Assembly (NCBI RefSeq): GCF_900111745.1
Contig: NZ_FOIJ01000005.1
Coordinates: 404,533-468,532 of the forward strand
From: Stigmatella erecta
GTDB lineage: Bacteria > Myxococcota > Myxococcia > Myxococcales > Myxococcaceae
Length of the DNA: 64,000 nucleotides
Reading direction: 5' to 3'
A program made the translations under genes and the position numbers. Shown here piece after piece: positions 18,740 through 27,325 of the stretch; positions within the stretch are counted from its first letter, which is position 1; the number at the start of each line of letters is the position of its first letter. The notes beneath the pieces were generated by a model, which did not search any database, was not told where the DNA came from, and saw only the letters and a program-made list of their open reading frames with translations.

Positions 18740-21670
18740 ATGACTGGGAACACGCGAGACGGATCAAAGGACAGTATTCAGAACGTGGCTCACCGGCTCA
18801 TGCGCATCGGGAGCGTGTTGGGGCTTGCCGTCTGGCTCGCGGCCGCGCCAGCGCTGGCGCAGAGGACGACGGCGGACATCCGGGTCGGCCTCCGCGAGCT
18901 TCGCGGACCGGCCACGGGCATCACCGTGCTCGCGGTGAACACCCAGAGCGGCTTCGCGGCGAAGGGAATCGCCCGCTCGGATGGCTCGTTCTTCCTGACC
19001 GGCCTGCCGCCCGGCGAGTATGTCATCACCGTCACCCAGCCCGGCGGCAAGGAGGTGTACCGGACGGTCACCGTCCAGGTGGGCCAGACGGTGGACCTGA
19101 ACATCAACGTCCAGGAGGAGTCCTCGCTGGATCTCGGCCAGGGCGAGACCGTGCTCGTTCAGGGCAAGGCCCCCGAGAGCTCCAGCTCCGAGGTCGCCAC
19201 CAACGTGGGCCGCGAAGAGATCGCCAACCTGCCCCAGAACAACCGCAACTTTCTCAACTTCGCGGCCCTCGCGCCCGGCGTTCGCGTCTCCAACGATGAG
19301 TTCAACAAGAACTTCTCGTCTGGCGCGCTCGAGGCGCGCAGCACCAACGTGTTCGTGGACGGGGTGAGCCTCAAGAACAACGTCATCGAAGGCGGTCTGG
19401 TCGGCCAGGACGCGAGCCGTGGAAACCCCTTCCCGCAGCTCGCGGTCAGCGGGTTCCGCGTGATTACGCAGAACTACAAGGCCGAGTACGAGCAGGCCAA
19501 CAGCGCCATCATCTCCGCCATCACCCGCTCGGGCGGCAACGACTTCCATGGCGACCTCTTCCTCACCTTCCAGAACCAGGCGCTGATCGCCAAGGACTAC
19601 TTCCTGGCGGAGAGGCCCGAGCAGCTGCGTTCCCAGTTCGGGGCGGCGCTGGGAGGGCCGCTGGTGAAGGACAAGCTGCACTTCTTCGTGACGTACGAAG
19701 GCAACATCCAGGACCGCTCGAACCTGGTGGCGATTGGCAATCCGAACGAGGAGAACCTGAGCCGGTTCGACGCCTTCCAGGGCAACTTCGGCAGCCCCTT
19801 CCGGGAACACCTGGGCTTCGCGAAGCTGACGTGGCGGCCCGCGGACAACCAGACCCTGGATGTCAGCGCCAGCCTCCGGACCGAGACGGACATCCGCAAC
19901 TTCGGGGGCCTGATCAGCGTCGAGAGCGCCGAGGACGTGCGCAACAACGTGCTCACCACCTCGGCCCGGCACCAGCTGCGGCTGGGGGCGCTGACGAACG
20001 AAGCCACCTTCCAGTTCCTAAACTCGAAGTTCAACCCGGTCGCCACGCGGCCGGGCGAGGTGGGGCGTGACTACGAGGGCGTCATCCGGATCGGTGGCCG
20101 CGACACCAGCCAGGACGTCCGCCAGCAAGCGTTCACGTTGCGCAACGACGTGACGTTCGCGGACTTCGACTGGGCCGGCCAGCACGTGATGAAGGCCGGT
20201 GCCAAGCTCTCCTTCCAGCGGTACCAGATCGAGCGCACGCTCTTCGGCAACCCCGTGTTCCGCTTCCGCGAGGATGAAGGCAACGGCCTGAGCTATGACT
20301 TTCCGGCCGAGGCCTCCTATGGCGTTGGCGATCCGAAGGCGGCGTCCAACAACACGCAAGTGGGCCTGTACGTCCAGGACGACTGGGAGATCGCCAAGCG
20401 GCTGACGCTGAACGTGGGCCTCCGGTGGGATGTGGAGACCAACCCCCTGAACAACGGCTATGTGACGCCCGCGGAGGTCCGCGCGGCGGTGGAAGAGCTC
20501 GCGGCCATCGTCGCGCAGCGGAATGGGCCCGGCTTCTTCCCGGTCGAGAACTACCTGACCGACGGCACCCAGCGTCCCGTCTTCCTGGGCGCGGTGCAGC
20601 CGCGGCTGGGCGCGGCCTTCGACGTGATGGGCAACGGCCGCACGGTCCTCTTCGCGGGCGCGGGGCGCTACTACGACCGCACCCTGTTCAACACCGGCGT
20701 GGATGAGCGGCTGCGGCTTCAGTACCAGGTCCGCACGTTCTACTTCTCGCGGGACGGCGCCCCCCGCTTCGGGCAACCGACCATCGCCTGGCGGCCCGAG
20801 TACCTGAGCCGGCAGGGGCTCGATGCGCTGATCGACAGCGGCGTGGCCCCCGCCCCGGAGATCTTCCTGCTGGAGAACGACACCCGGCCGCAGTACAGCG
20901 ATCAGCTCAGCGCGGGGCTCCGGCAGCAGGCCGGGCCGTTCAACACCTCGCTGACGCTCACGCACATCCGCAGCAAGAACGGCGTGGGCTTCTATCCCGC
21001 CAACCGCGAGTCGACGGGCAACCGCGACTACATCCCCACGCCGGGCGGCTTCGGCAATGTCATCATCTCCGTGGACGACCGGACCTCCACCTACAGCAGC
21101 GTGCAGGTCTCGGCGGAGAAGCCTTTCTCGAGCGAGTTCTCGTCAGGGAGCATTCCGTGGGGAGCGTCCCTGGCCTACACGTTGGGCGTCGCCCGGGAGC
21201 GGGGTGCGGCCTACAACTTCGACTACCCGACCGTCAAAGACAGTCCCGTGACCCCCACGTCCACCGACGAGCGCCACCGGCTCGTGCTCTCCGGCATCGT
21301 GGGGTTGCCGCTGGAGTTCAAGCTGTCCACGCTCATCACCCTGGGAAGCGGCTTGCCCTACACCATCTACGACAATTCCAGGGGCACCGGTCCCACCGAG
21401 TTCGTGCTCCGCACCAACGGGGGCCGGGCGGACGGCTTCATCAATTTCAGCCAGGTGGATCTCCGGCTGGCCAAGGACTTCACCATCTCCAAGGGCCGCC
21501 GCATCAACGCCTTCGCCGAGTGCTTCAACCTCTTCAACGCCAGGAACTTCGGCGGATACGACGGGTACCTCCCCCCGGAGACCGAGCCCGCGAATCCGAA
21601 ATTCGGGGAGCCGACGAATCTGGTGGGGCCGCCGCGCAGCTTCCAGTTCGGCATGGGCTACAACTTCTGA
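18740..21670 (+). CDS. TonB-dependent receptor, Oar-like, with N-terminal carboxypeptidase-regulatory-like domain
   Basis: 976-residue outer-membrane protein. After a signal peptide (VLGLAVWLAAAPALAQ) comes a CarboxypepD_reg-like domain (about residues 45-130), a plug domain with VATNVGREEIANLPQNNRNFLNFAALAPG and VFVDGVSLKNN, and a long beta-barrel ending in an aromatic residue (GMGYNF). This arrangement is as in Oar-type receptors. The start could also be ATG 18800, just before the signal peptide; at 18740 a GGAAGA lies directly upstream. It follows the symporter by 114 bases and may serve the same substrate. Its stop codon abuts a tRNA-like fragment at 21,682. Confidence 0.9.
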   Translation: MTGNTRDGSKDSIQNVAHRLMRIGSVLGLAVWLAAAPALAQRTTADIRVGLRELRGPATGITVLAVNTQSGFAAKGIARSDGSFFLTGLPPGEYVITVTQPGGKEVYRTVTVQVGQTVDLNINVQEESSLDLGQGETVLVQGKAPESSSSEVATNVGREEIANLPQNNRNFLNFAALAPGVRVSNDEFNKNFSSGALEARSTNVFVDGVSLKNNVIEGGLVGQDASRGNPFPQLAVSGFRVITQNYKAEYEQANSAIISAITRSGGNDFHGDLFLTFQNQALIAKDYFLAERPEQLRSQFGAALGGPLVKDKLHFFVTYEGNIQDRSNLVAIGNPNEENLSRFDAFQGNFGSPFREHLGFAKLTWRPADNQTLDVSASLRTETDIRNFGGLISVESAEDVRNNVLTTSARHQLRLGALTNEATFQFLNSKFNPVATRPGEVGRDYEGVIRIGGRDTSQDVRQQAFTLRNDVTFADFDWAGQHVMKAGAKLSFQRYQIERTLFGNPVFRFREDEGNGLSYDFPAEASYGVGDPKAASNNTQVGLYVQDDWEIAKRLTLNVGLRWDVETNPLNNGYVTPAEVRAAVEELAAIVAQRNGPGFFPVENYLTDGTQRPVFLGAVQPRLGAAFDVMGNGRTVLFAGAGRYYDRTLFNTGVDERLRLQYQVRTFYFSRDGAPRFGQPTIAWRPEYLSRQGLDALIDSGVAPAPEIFLLENDTRPQYSDQLSAGLRQQAGPFNTSLTLTHIRSKNGVGFYPANRESTGNRDYIPTPGGFGNVIISVDDRTSTYSSVQVSAEKPFSSEFSSGSIPWGASLAYTLGVARERGAAYNFDYPTVKDSPVTPTSTDERHRLVLSGIVGLPLEFKLSTLITLGSGLPYTIYDNSRGTGPTEFVLRTNGGRADGFINFSQVDLRLAKDFTISKGRRINAFAECFNLFNARNFGGYDGYLPPETEPANPKFGEPTNLVGPPRSFQFGMGYNF

Positions 21671-21681
21671 AAGCACAGGCA

Positions 21682-21707
21682 GCGGGTTCGATACCCGCCG
21701 CCTCCAC
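21682..21707 (+). repeat. tRNA/tmRNA 3'-end-like fragment R1 (candidate att site)
   Basis: A T-arm-like stem-loop (GCGGGTTCGATACCCGC) followed by the acceptor-like strand CGCCTCCA, twelve bases after the TonB receptor stop. No 5' half of a tRNA lies upstream. The fragment matches the 3' ends of copies R2-R5. Such partial 3' ends are what a tyrosine recombinase leaves at one edge of an element integrated in a tRNA or tmRNA gene. It marks the left edge of the toxin cassette. Confidence 0.6.
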
Positions 21708-21901
21708 TTCTCTACTCTGTAGTGACGGATGGTTGGATGCTGGCTCCATCTGTGTCGCGAGTATGTCGCACGCCAGAGCAGAGGGCCGTCACGGACGTAA
21801 AGGTGTCCGCGAGCCGCCGTGATTGACGGGCCTGTCATGGTACTCCTGTAGTCTCGGGTGGTGCTCCCGGCGTGCGGGGGCCCTTGGCCAGGAGGCTCCT
21901 C

Positions 21902-23341
21902 ATGCCGCGCTCGACGCTCCTGCTGCTGATCGTGTTTCTCTCAGGGTGCAGCGCCTCCACGAGGGCCGTTGTCCGCCTAAACACAGGCCAGGGCGAACCT
22001 CTCGTCCACACTCCGCGCCGCGACGTGGAGCCAGAGGAGATGAGCGAAGAGGAGTTCAAGAAGGCCGTCGCGCAACATGCTCCCTCCGTGCCCTCCGTGA
22101 AGCGGCCCCTGGAGTACGCCGGGAAGCTATTCGGAGTGCCCGAGCGCAGCGGATGGCTCTGGTACGAGGGCCGCAGCCAGCGGCTCATGGCCTCGGAACC
22201 GGGCAGCCACCGCAACCTGCGCCTGCTACCCGAAGACGAGGAACTGAAGCGCCAATACCTGCAGTGGTGCGAGCAGACGTGGGGAGGCGGCGACTGCCTG
22301 CTCCTGCTGGTGGACAAGCCCTTTCTGGATGGAGACGCCAAGTATGCGTTGGCCATGGCCATTGCCCAGAGCAAGGTGCTGGGCGCCATGAAGGAAGAGC
22401 TCGCCGGGATGGTGAGCCCCCAGGCAGTGATGGCCACGGTTGTCGGTGGGCTGACCATGTACGCCATTTTGCTCGCGCTGCCCGAGCCGGTGAGTAAGGG
22501 CGTGGCGGCGCTGCTGACGCTGGGGGCCATGGCCTACCTGGGCTGGGACACAGTGTGGAAGCTGATTGATGGGTGGCTGGTGCTGATGAAGGAAGTGGAT
22601 AAAGCCACCACCTTCGACAGCATCTACGCCTTCGGAGAGAGGTTCGGGGAAACGATGGGGGAGAAGGCGGCGCGAGCCTTCGTGATGCTGGCCACGGTGG
22701 CGATGGGGAACACAGCGGCAGGCATGGCAACGACGCTGCCGACGCTGCCGGGAGCCGGGCAGGTGGCGGTGGTGGCTGAGACGCAGATGAACATTCGCTT
22801 CACTGCCCCAGCGCTGGCTCAAGTGGACTCGGTGGCCATCACTGCCGAGGGCGTCACCATCGCCCTGGCCCCCAACGCAGTCGCCATGGCGGCGCGCAAC
22901 AGCTCAGGCGGCAAGGCGGGCGCGAAGGCTGCGCCGCCCAGTTCCGGTGGCCCGGGGGAATGGGTCAAGGCGAACGAGGCCATGACCGAACACTCACGCC
23001 GCTATCAGGCGCAGGTAACAGGAGCCCCCGGAGGCTACGTCTACCGCGTCAAGCTGGGGGACACGTATGTGAAGTTCGACGGCTTCGATGAGGGAATTCT
23101 GCTCGAAACCAAGAGCACTGGGTACGCGCAGTGGGTCGATAAGAATCTGAACTTCTTCGGGATTTTTAAAGGGAGACTCCAGATGCTCGAGCAGGCGACA
23201 CGTCAGGTAGAAGCCGCCGATGGAACGCCCATCCGGTGGATCGTCGCTGAAGAGAAGCTCGCGGGTGCACTCAGGAAAATGTTCAAGGCAGAGCGCCTCG
23301 ATATTGAGGTCGTTCATGTTCCCTCGATCCCTCTCCCTTAA
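21902..23341 (+). CDS. SitA-like lipoprotein toxin with Tox-REase-5-type nuclease domain
   Basis: 479 residues. The start is fixed by AGGAGG at 21890-21895 and by a lipobox (FLSGC, Cys16) with Ser at +2, favouring the outer membrane. The N-terminal part (VVRLNTGQGEPLVHTPR, KRPLEYAGKLFGVPERSGWLWYE-like) is that of myxobacterial SitA-type toxins passed between cells by outer-membrane exchange. Hydrophobic segments follow (about 178-230). The C-terminal domain (about 370-479) has Tox-REase-5 features: KFDGFDEGILLETKSTGY, with Asp393/Asp396, Glu402 and Lys404 as likely nuclease residues. The next gene is an Imm52-like immunity gene 14 bases downstream. The delivery route is inferred from the family. 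Confidence 0.82.
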   Translation: MPRSTLLLLIVFLSGCSASTRAVVRLNTGQGEPLVHTPRRDVEPEEMSEEEFKKAVAQHAPSVPSVKRPLEYAGKLFGVPERSGWLWYEGRSQRLMASEPGSHRNLRLLPEDEELKRQYLQWCEQTWGGGDCLLLLVDKPFLDGDAKYALAMAIAQSKVLGAMKEELAGMVSPQAVMATVVGGLTMYAILLALPEPVSKGVAALLTLGAMAYLGWDTVWKLIDGWLVLMKEVDKATTFDSIYAFGERFGETMGEKAARAFVMLATVAMGNTAAGMATTLPTLPGAGQVAVVAETQMNIRFTAPALAQVDSVAITAEGVTIALAPNAVAMAARNSSGGKAGAKAAPPSSGGPGEWVKANEAMTEHSRRYQAQVTGAPGGYVYRVKLGDTYVKFDGFDEGILLETKSTGYAQWVDKNLNFFGIFKGRLQMLEQATRQVEAADGTPIRWIVAEEKLAGALRKMFKAERLDIEVVHVPSIPLP

Positions 23342-23355
23342 GGAGTAGCCATCCG

Positions 23356-24078
23356 ATGGTAGAAACTTATTACGTTGGCTCCTATTGGCTCGCCCGGCAT
23401 GAATCCGCCGAGGCTTGCGCACGCCGCACGGAGCACTTCTTCCACCGCCTCGGGCACTGCGACCCGGCGTGGACCCGTTGGTATGAGACGGCAGACTCCT
23501 TCGAGGAGGCGCGCAAACTCCACTTCACGCCAAACGCAGCGAGCTTCCAGAAGCTGTTCGCACGGAAGGAGAATCATTTCGGTGACCGTTTCTCTTACGG
23601 GCTGTGGACTGGCGACAACATTCAGGAGACCTCCACCGTTGACGGAAGGTGCGGTTCATCCTCGCTACGGCTTCCGTCCTCCTGCGTCCTCAACCCCCAT
23701 GCTGAAGGCCCCGTCGGTGAGCGAGTGCTGACCGCTCCCGTCATGACCGAGGTGTTGCGCGCCATGGCCCTGGCCTGGGACCCAGAGTGGGGAGTGGTCA
23801 CCTCTCACCAATACGAAGAACTGCTTTCAGACAAGGTCATCCCCGCAGGCACCTCGGTGAGTTGGGTGGTGTACTTCTCACGGCTGCGCGGCACGGTGCC
23901 TCCACTGCCTGCCCCCGTGCGCATCGAGCCGGTGGAGGACAAGGGTACCCTCGTCATTCTGACTCCCGAGCGGTTCACCGCTTCCAACTCGGGGCACGTC
24001 ACGCTGGCCGCTCGCGTCCACGAGATGCTGAACCGGGCAGGGCTGCTGCGACCGTTGCAGCCCTGGCTAGCAAGGTGA
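23356..24078 (+). CDS. Imm52-type immunity protein
   Basis: 240-residue cytosolic protein beginning MVETYYVGSYWLARHESAE, with FHRLGHCDPAWTRWYE and LHFTPNAASFQKLF, which I recognise as Imm52-like; Imm52 is the usual partner of Tox-REase-5 toxins. An AAGGAG site lies 10 bases before the ATG. It sits directly behind the toxin lipoprotein in the same orientation, as needed for self-protection. No signal peptide, so it would neutralise incoming toxin in the cytoplasm. A sitB-like gene is not seen. Confidence 0.75.
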   Translation: MVETYYVGSYWLARHESAEACARRTEHFFHRLGHCDPAWTRWYETADSFEEARKLHFTPNAASFQKLFARKENHFGDRFSYGLWTGDNIQETSTVDGRCGSSSLRLPSSCVLNPHAEGPVGERVLTAPVMTEVLRAMALAWDPEWGVVTSHQYEELLSDKVIPAGTSVSWVVYFSRLRGTVPPLPAPVRIEPVEDKGTLVILTPERFTASNSGHVTLAARVHEMLNRAGLLRPLQPWLAR

Positions 24079-24322
24079 CTGCATGGCCGTAGGTTGCTGC
24101 CTCGCACGAAACGGGCTCGGGCGGACGGAGCAAAGGCCGTGCAAGGGTCCGAGGTGCTCGCCTTCTGGTTGTTGCCGAAGTCGCGGGACGAAGGGGCCGC
24201 ATGTGCCCCATTGGCGTGGGATCCGGCCTCCGCTCATGTTGCACGTATGTCGCAGGAGCCTGCGGAATGGGATGGGGCAGAACGGGACCACACGGGACGC
24301 GGCGGGATAACGACTCCAAATC

Positions 24323-24405
24323 ATTCCGGGCGGTTACGAGGTAAGGGCGCGATTCTGCTAGAGGTTTCGCACCCCCCAGCGCGGGTTCGATTCCCGCCGC
24401 TTCCT
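24323..24405 (+). repeat. tRNA/tmRNA 3'-end-like fragment R2 (candidate att site)
   Basis: 83 bases beginning ATTCCGGGCGGTTACGAGG, then GTAAGGGCGCGA, TTTCGCAC and the T-arm GCGGGTTCGATTCCCGC with the acceptor-like strand CGCTTCC. It is the best copy and matches R3-R5 over the whole length. About 90 bases upstream (24,230-24,322) also resemble the flank of R5. The 653-base stretch 24,079-24,732 around it holds no convincing gene. It lies between the toxin cassette and the MarR/SDR cassette. Confidence 0.65.
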
Positions 24406-24467
24406 ATCGAGGTTGCCCGCCGCCTTGAGTCGAATTCACTCCTAAAGAGGAGGCACGGCTCACATCA

Positions 24468-24511
24468 GGGGACCAGATCGGTCCTTGTCGGACCCAATTT
24501 GGACCAAATCC
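24468..24511 (+). repeat. 44-base repeat downstream of R2, shared with R6 flank
   Basis: GGGGACCAGATCGGTCCTTG and the bases that follow, up to TTTGGACCAAATCC, recur in inverted orientation at 34,889-34,931, also about 70-75 bases beyond a tRNA-like fragment (R6). The shared distance to the fragment suggests both belonged to the same kind of element end. It contains GGACC-rich inverted repeats, as recombinase arm sites often do. Confidence 0.55.
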
Positions 24512-24732
24512 TCCAGCGTCTAGGCGGAATGGGGGCCGTGTTGAGGGAGAGGGCTGGAGCCGAGGGGGAGAGGAGGGCTGCTGACGGGGGCCACGCGGGC
24601 TGTGAGCCGCTCGCTCCCTCCTCACCTTGCAAAGATTGGGAGCGCCGAAGTCGCCGACGAAAATTCGCTGTTGCCCCAAATCGTCCACGTTTATATCGTG
24701 AATGATCTAATCAGGAGCGATTGGGTCAAGTG

Positions 24733-25206
24733 ATGGGTAAACCAAAGCGTACAACAGATGATCGGCAGCGAGTCGGGTGGCAGCTATCGTTCGCGCTCTA
24801 CAGCGCGTCGAACCGCGTCATCCGGCTTCACCGGCCGTTCCTCGACCCGCTCGGACTGACCTACCCGCAGTTCCTCGTGATGCTCGCGCTCTACGAGTCC
24901 GCCCCGCGGACCGTCGGCGCGTTGGGCGACGAACTCGGCATGGAGAACGGGACGTTGACGCCGCTCCTGAAGCGCCTCGAAGGCGCGGGGCTGGTGACCC
25001 GCACCCGCGACCGACAAGACGAGCGTCGCGTGCTGATCGACCTCACGGCGGCGGGCGAGGCGCTCCGCGAGACGGCGTGCTTGGTGCCGGAGAAGATCGA
25101 GACGGCCTGCCGCCTCACCGACCGCGACCTCGCCGAACTCCGCGACACCTTGAACGGGCTGGCCCTCCCCCGTTCGCCCCAAGCAGCGGACCTTGCGGCC
25201 GACTGA
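24733..25206 (+). CDS. MarR-family regulator, OhrR-like but lacking the sensor cysteine
   Basis: 157-residue winged-helix regulator. FALYSASNRVIRLHRPFLDPLGLTYPQFLVML and the wing RTRDRQDERRVLIDLT are very close to OhrR, the organic-peroxide sensor. OhrR carries a conserved Cys just before FALYSAS; here that position is Ser (QLSFALYSAS), so the standard peroxide switch is missing. The start is uncertain: TTG 24721, GTG 24730 and ATG 24733 are all in frame behind an AGGAG at 24,713-24,717. It is followed by a reductase and an SDR on the same strand, its probable regulon. Confidence 0.85.
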   Translation: MGKPKRTTDDRQRVGWQLSFALYSASNRVIRLHRPFLDPLGLTYPQFLVMLALYESAPRTVGALGDELGMENGTLTPLLKRLEGAGLVTRTRDRQDERRVLIDLTAAGEALRETACLVPEKIETACRLTDRDLAELRDTLNGLALPRSPQAADLAAD

Positions 25207-25301
25207 CGCCGCCGCGTGCCGCTTCAGACCCTGAACGTCCCCGCACCGACCGTTCGGGCCGGGCCGTCATGTACACGCTTTTCTCGAAGGACAGGCTGAC
25301 C

Positions 25302-26069
25302 ATGAACGACACGAACAAGTTGAAGATCGGGATCCTCGGCGCGGGAACCATTGGCAAGACGCTGGCGAGGAAGCTGGCGGCGGCCGGCCACGACGTGAAG
25401 GTCGCCAACTCGCGCGGCCCGGAGACGATCGACGCAGAGACCGTGGCGACCGGCGCGAAGGCCGTCACCGCCGCCGAGGCGGTGCAGGGCGTGGACGTGG
25501 TGATCCTATCGACGCCGCCTACGGCCTTGATCAAGATCGCCTCGCTGCTCGCCCCCTTGCCCGCCGAGACGGTCGTCATGGACACGTCGAACTACCATCC
25601 GTTCCGGGATGGCAGGATCGCTGCGATCGACGCCGGTCAGGCCGAGAGCCTGTGGGTGGTCGAGCAGTTGGGCCGGCCGATCGTCAAGGCGTGGAACTCG
25701 CTCGTCACGGACTCCCTTGTGAACAAGGGCCTACCGGCGGGAAGCCCCGGCCGCATCGCGCTCCCCGTCGCGGCCGACCGTGAGCGGGATCGGAGGATCG
25801 GGATGCGGCTCGTTGAGGACACCGGCTTCGATGCGGTCGATGCGGGCACGCTCGCCGAGTCGTGGCGGCAACAGCCCGGCGCGCCCAGTTACTGCACCGA
25901 CCTGACCCGCGAGGAACTGCCCGCCGCTTTGGCGAGCGCCGAGCGGGACCGTCTGGCGAAGCGGCGCAATCTAGCCACCGAAGTCTTCCTCGAACGCTTC
26001 CCGAATCTGGGCCAGGAGATTCCGCCTGCTGACTTCGTCCTCCGCGTGCATCGCACATTGTTCATGTGA
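25302..26069 (+). CDS. NADP(H)-dependent oxidoreductase (F420-reductase/NAD-binding type)
   Basis: 255 residues. A Rossmann glycine motif opens the protein (KIGILGAGTIGKTLARKLA, residues about 8-26), followed by HDVKVANSRGPE, where Asn-Ser-Arg at the end of the second strand suggests NADP preference. It resembles NADPH-dependent F420 reductase-like and predicted dinucleotide-binding proteins. Substrate unknown. It lies 95 bases after the MarR gene on the same strand. An upstream ATG at 25,269 is in frame but adds residues unlike the family. Confidence 0.8.
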   Translation: MNDTNKLKIGILGAGTIGKTLARKLAAAGHDVKVANSRGPETIDAETVATGAKAVTAAEAVQGVDVVILSTPPTALIKIASLLAPLPAETVVMDTSNYHPFRDGRIAAIDAGQAESLWVVEQLGRPIVKAWNSLVTDSLVNKGLPAGSPGRIALPVAADRERDRRIGMRLVEDTGFDAVDAGTLAESWRQQPGAPSYCTDLTREELPAALASAERDRLAKRRNLATEVFLERFPNLGQEIPPADFVLRVHRTLFM

Positions 26070-26195
26070 GCGGCCGCAGCGTCGCTTGCAACGTGTAACC
26101 GAAGTGCCGCCTTGGGTGATTTGCTGATGTTGACGCCGGTCCGGTTGCCGTCATCACTGCACGGCGATCAAAAACGAAGACGGGAGGTAGAGACA

Positions 26196-27038
26196 ATGAC
26201 GGGTCAGAAAGTGTGGTTCATTACGGGCGCGGGGCGTGGAATTGGCAGCGACCTCGTCACGGCCGCGCTGGAGGCGGGGCACAACGTCGTCGCCACGGCG
26301 CGTGACGACGTCGCGGTGACGGCCGAGGTAGGTGAGCACGAGAGGTTGCTCGCACTCGCCATGGACGTCACCGACCCCTCTGCTGTCGACGGTGCAGTTC
26401 GCAAGGCGCTAGACCGCTTCGGGTCTATTGACGTCCTGATCAACAACGCCGGCCGGTTCTACACTGGATTTTTCGAGACGCTGTCGCCGGAGCAGGTGCG
26501 AGCGCAGATGGAGGTCAACTTCTTCGGGACCCTTCATGTCACCCGGGCGGTCCTGCCGGTTATGCGGGCTCAACGCCGAGGGCACGTGGTTACCGTAAGC
26601 GCTCTGGTTGGGATCGTGGGCGCTCCGTTCATCTCCATATTCGCGGCCTCGAAGTTTGCGCTGGAGGGTTGGATGGAGTCGATCACGCCCGAAGTAGCGC
26701 CATTCGGCATCACCACCACCATCGTCGAACCGGGGGCCTTCCGCACCAAGCCCCCGAAGGATCGCGGCCGAACCGTCTTCCCCGAGATCGCCATCGAGGA
26801 CTACGCGGAAGCCACCAAAAAACACACCGAGAGCGTCAAGGGGTTCAACGGGAAAGAGCCGGGCCACCGCAAAAAGCTGGCGTCCGCGTTCATCTCCATC
26901 GTGGACATGAAGCAACCGCCCAAGCGTTGGGTCGCCGGCGACGACGCGGTCGAGGGGATCGTCGCCAAGGGCCGTCAACTCATCGCCGACGCCACTGCAT
27001 TTTCCGAGCTGTCGACCAGACTCGCGCATGATGACTGA
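26196..27038 (+). CDS. Short-chain dehydrogenase/reductase with Phe at the catalytic Tyr position
   Basis: 280-residue SDR with TGAGRGIG (10-17), NNAG (83-86) and Ser135. The catalytic YxxxK motif reads FAASK: Phe149 in place of Tyr, Lys153 retained. The codon is TTC, so this is not a reading error of frame. The start has GGAGG at 26,183-26,187. A classical reductase would be impaired, so it may use another acid or be a binding protein. It ends the MarR/reductase/SDR set bounded by tRNA-like fragments R2 and R3. Confidence 0.88.
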   Translation: MTGQKVWFITGAGRGIGSDLVTAALEAGHNVVATARDDVAVTAEVGEHERLLALAMDVTDPSAVDGAVRKALDRFGSIDVLINNAGRFYTGFFETLSPEQVRAQMEVNFFGTLHVTRAVLPVMRAQRRGHVVTVSALVGIVGAPFISIFAASKFALEGWMESITPEVAPFGITTTIVEPGAFRTKPPKDRGRTVFPEIAIEDYAEATKKHTESVKGFNGKEPGHRKKLASAFISIVDMKQPPKRWVAGDDAVEGIVAKGRQLIADATAFSELSTRLAHDD

Positions 27039-27097
27039 CGCGCAGGACCTTCGCGGTGGGTTTGGGAGTCACCCGGAGCCCGCGTTGTCACCCTGCA

Positions 27098-27173
27098 GTT
27101 GCGAGGTAAGGGCGCGAATCTGCTGAGGTTTTCGCACCGCCCGGCGCGGGTTCGAAACCCGCCGCCAGCCTCC
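27098..27173 (+). repeat. tRNA/tmRNA 3'-end-like fragment R3 (candidate att site)
   Basis: 76 bases: GCGAGGTAAGGGCGCGAATC, then TTTTCGCACCGCCCGG and the T-arm GCGGGTTCGAAACCCGC with CGCC-GCCTCC. It matches R2 and R4 but has lost the first bases of the longer copies. It closes the MarR/SDR cassette on the right, 60 bases after the SDR stop. The region 27,039-27,325 holds nothing else recognisable. Confidence 0.6.
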
Positions 27174-27325
27174 CTACTTGCCGCAGGAGAACACAACCCC
27201 CAAACCCTCCTGCCCGCACGCCCCCCAGGCCCACGGCTTCGCGCCGGTGTCGTCCCTGGCAACCATGCACATCGTGTTCGAAGTACGTGTGCGCGAGGAA
27301 AGAGCATCCGGGGGATGCGGTCACG

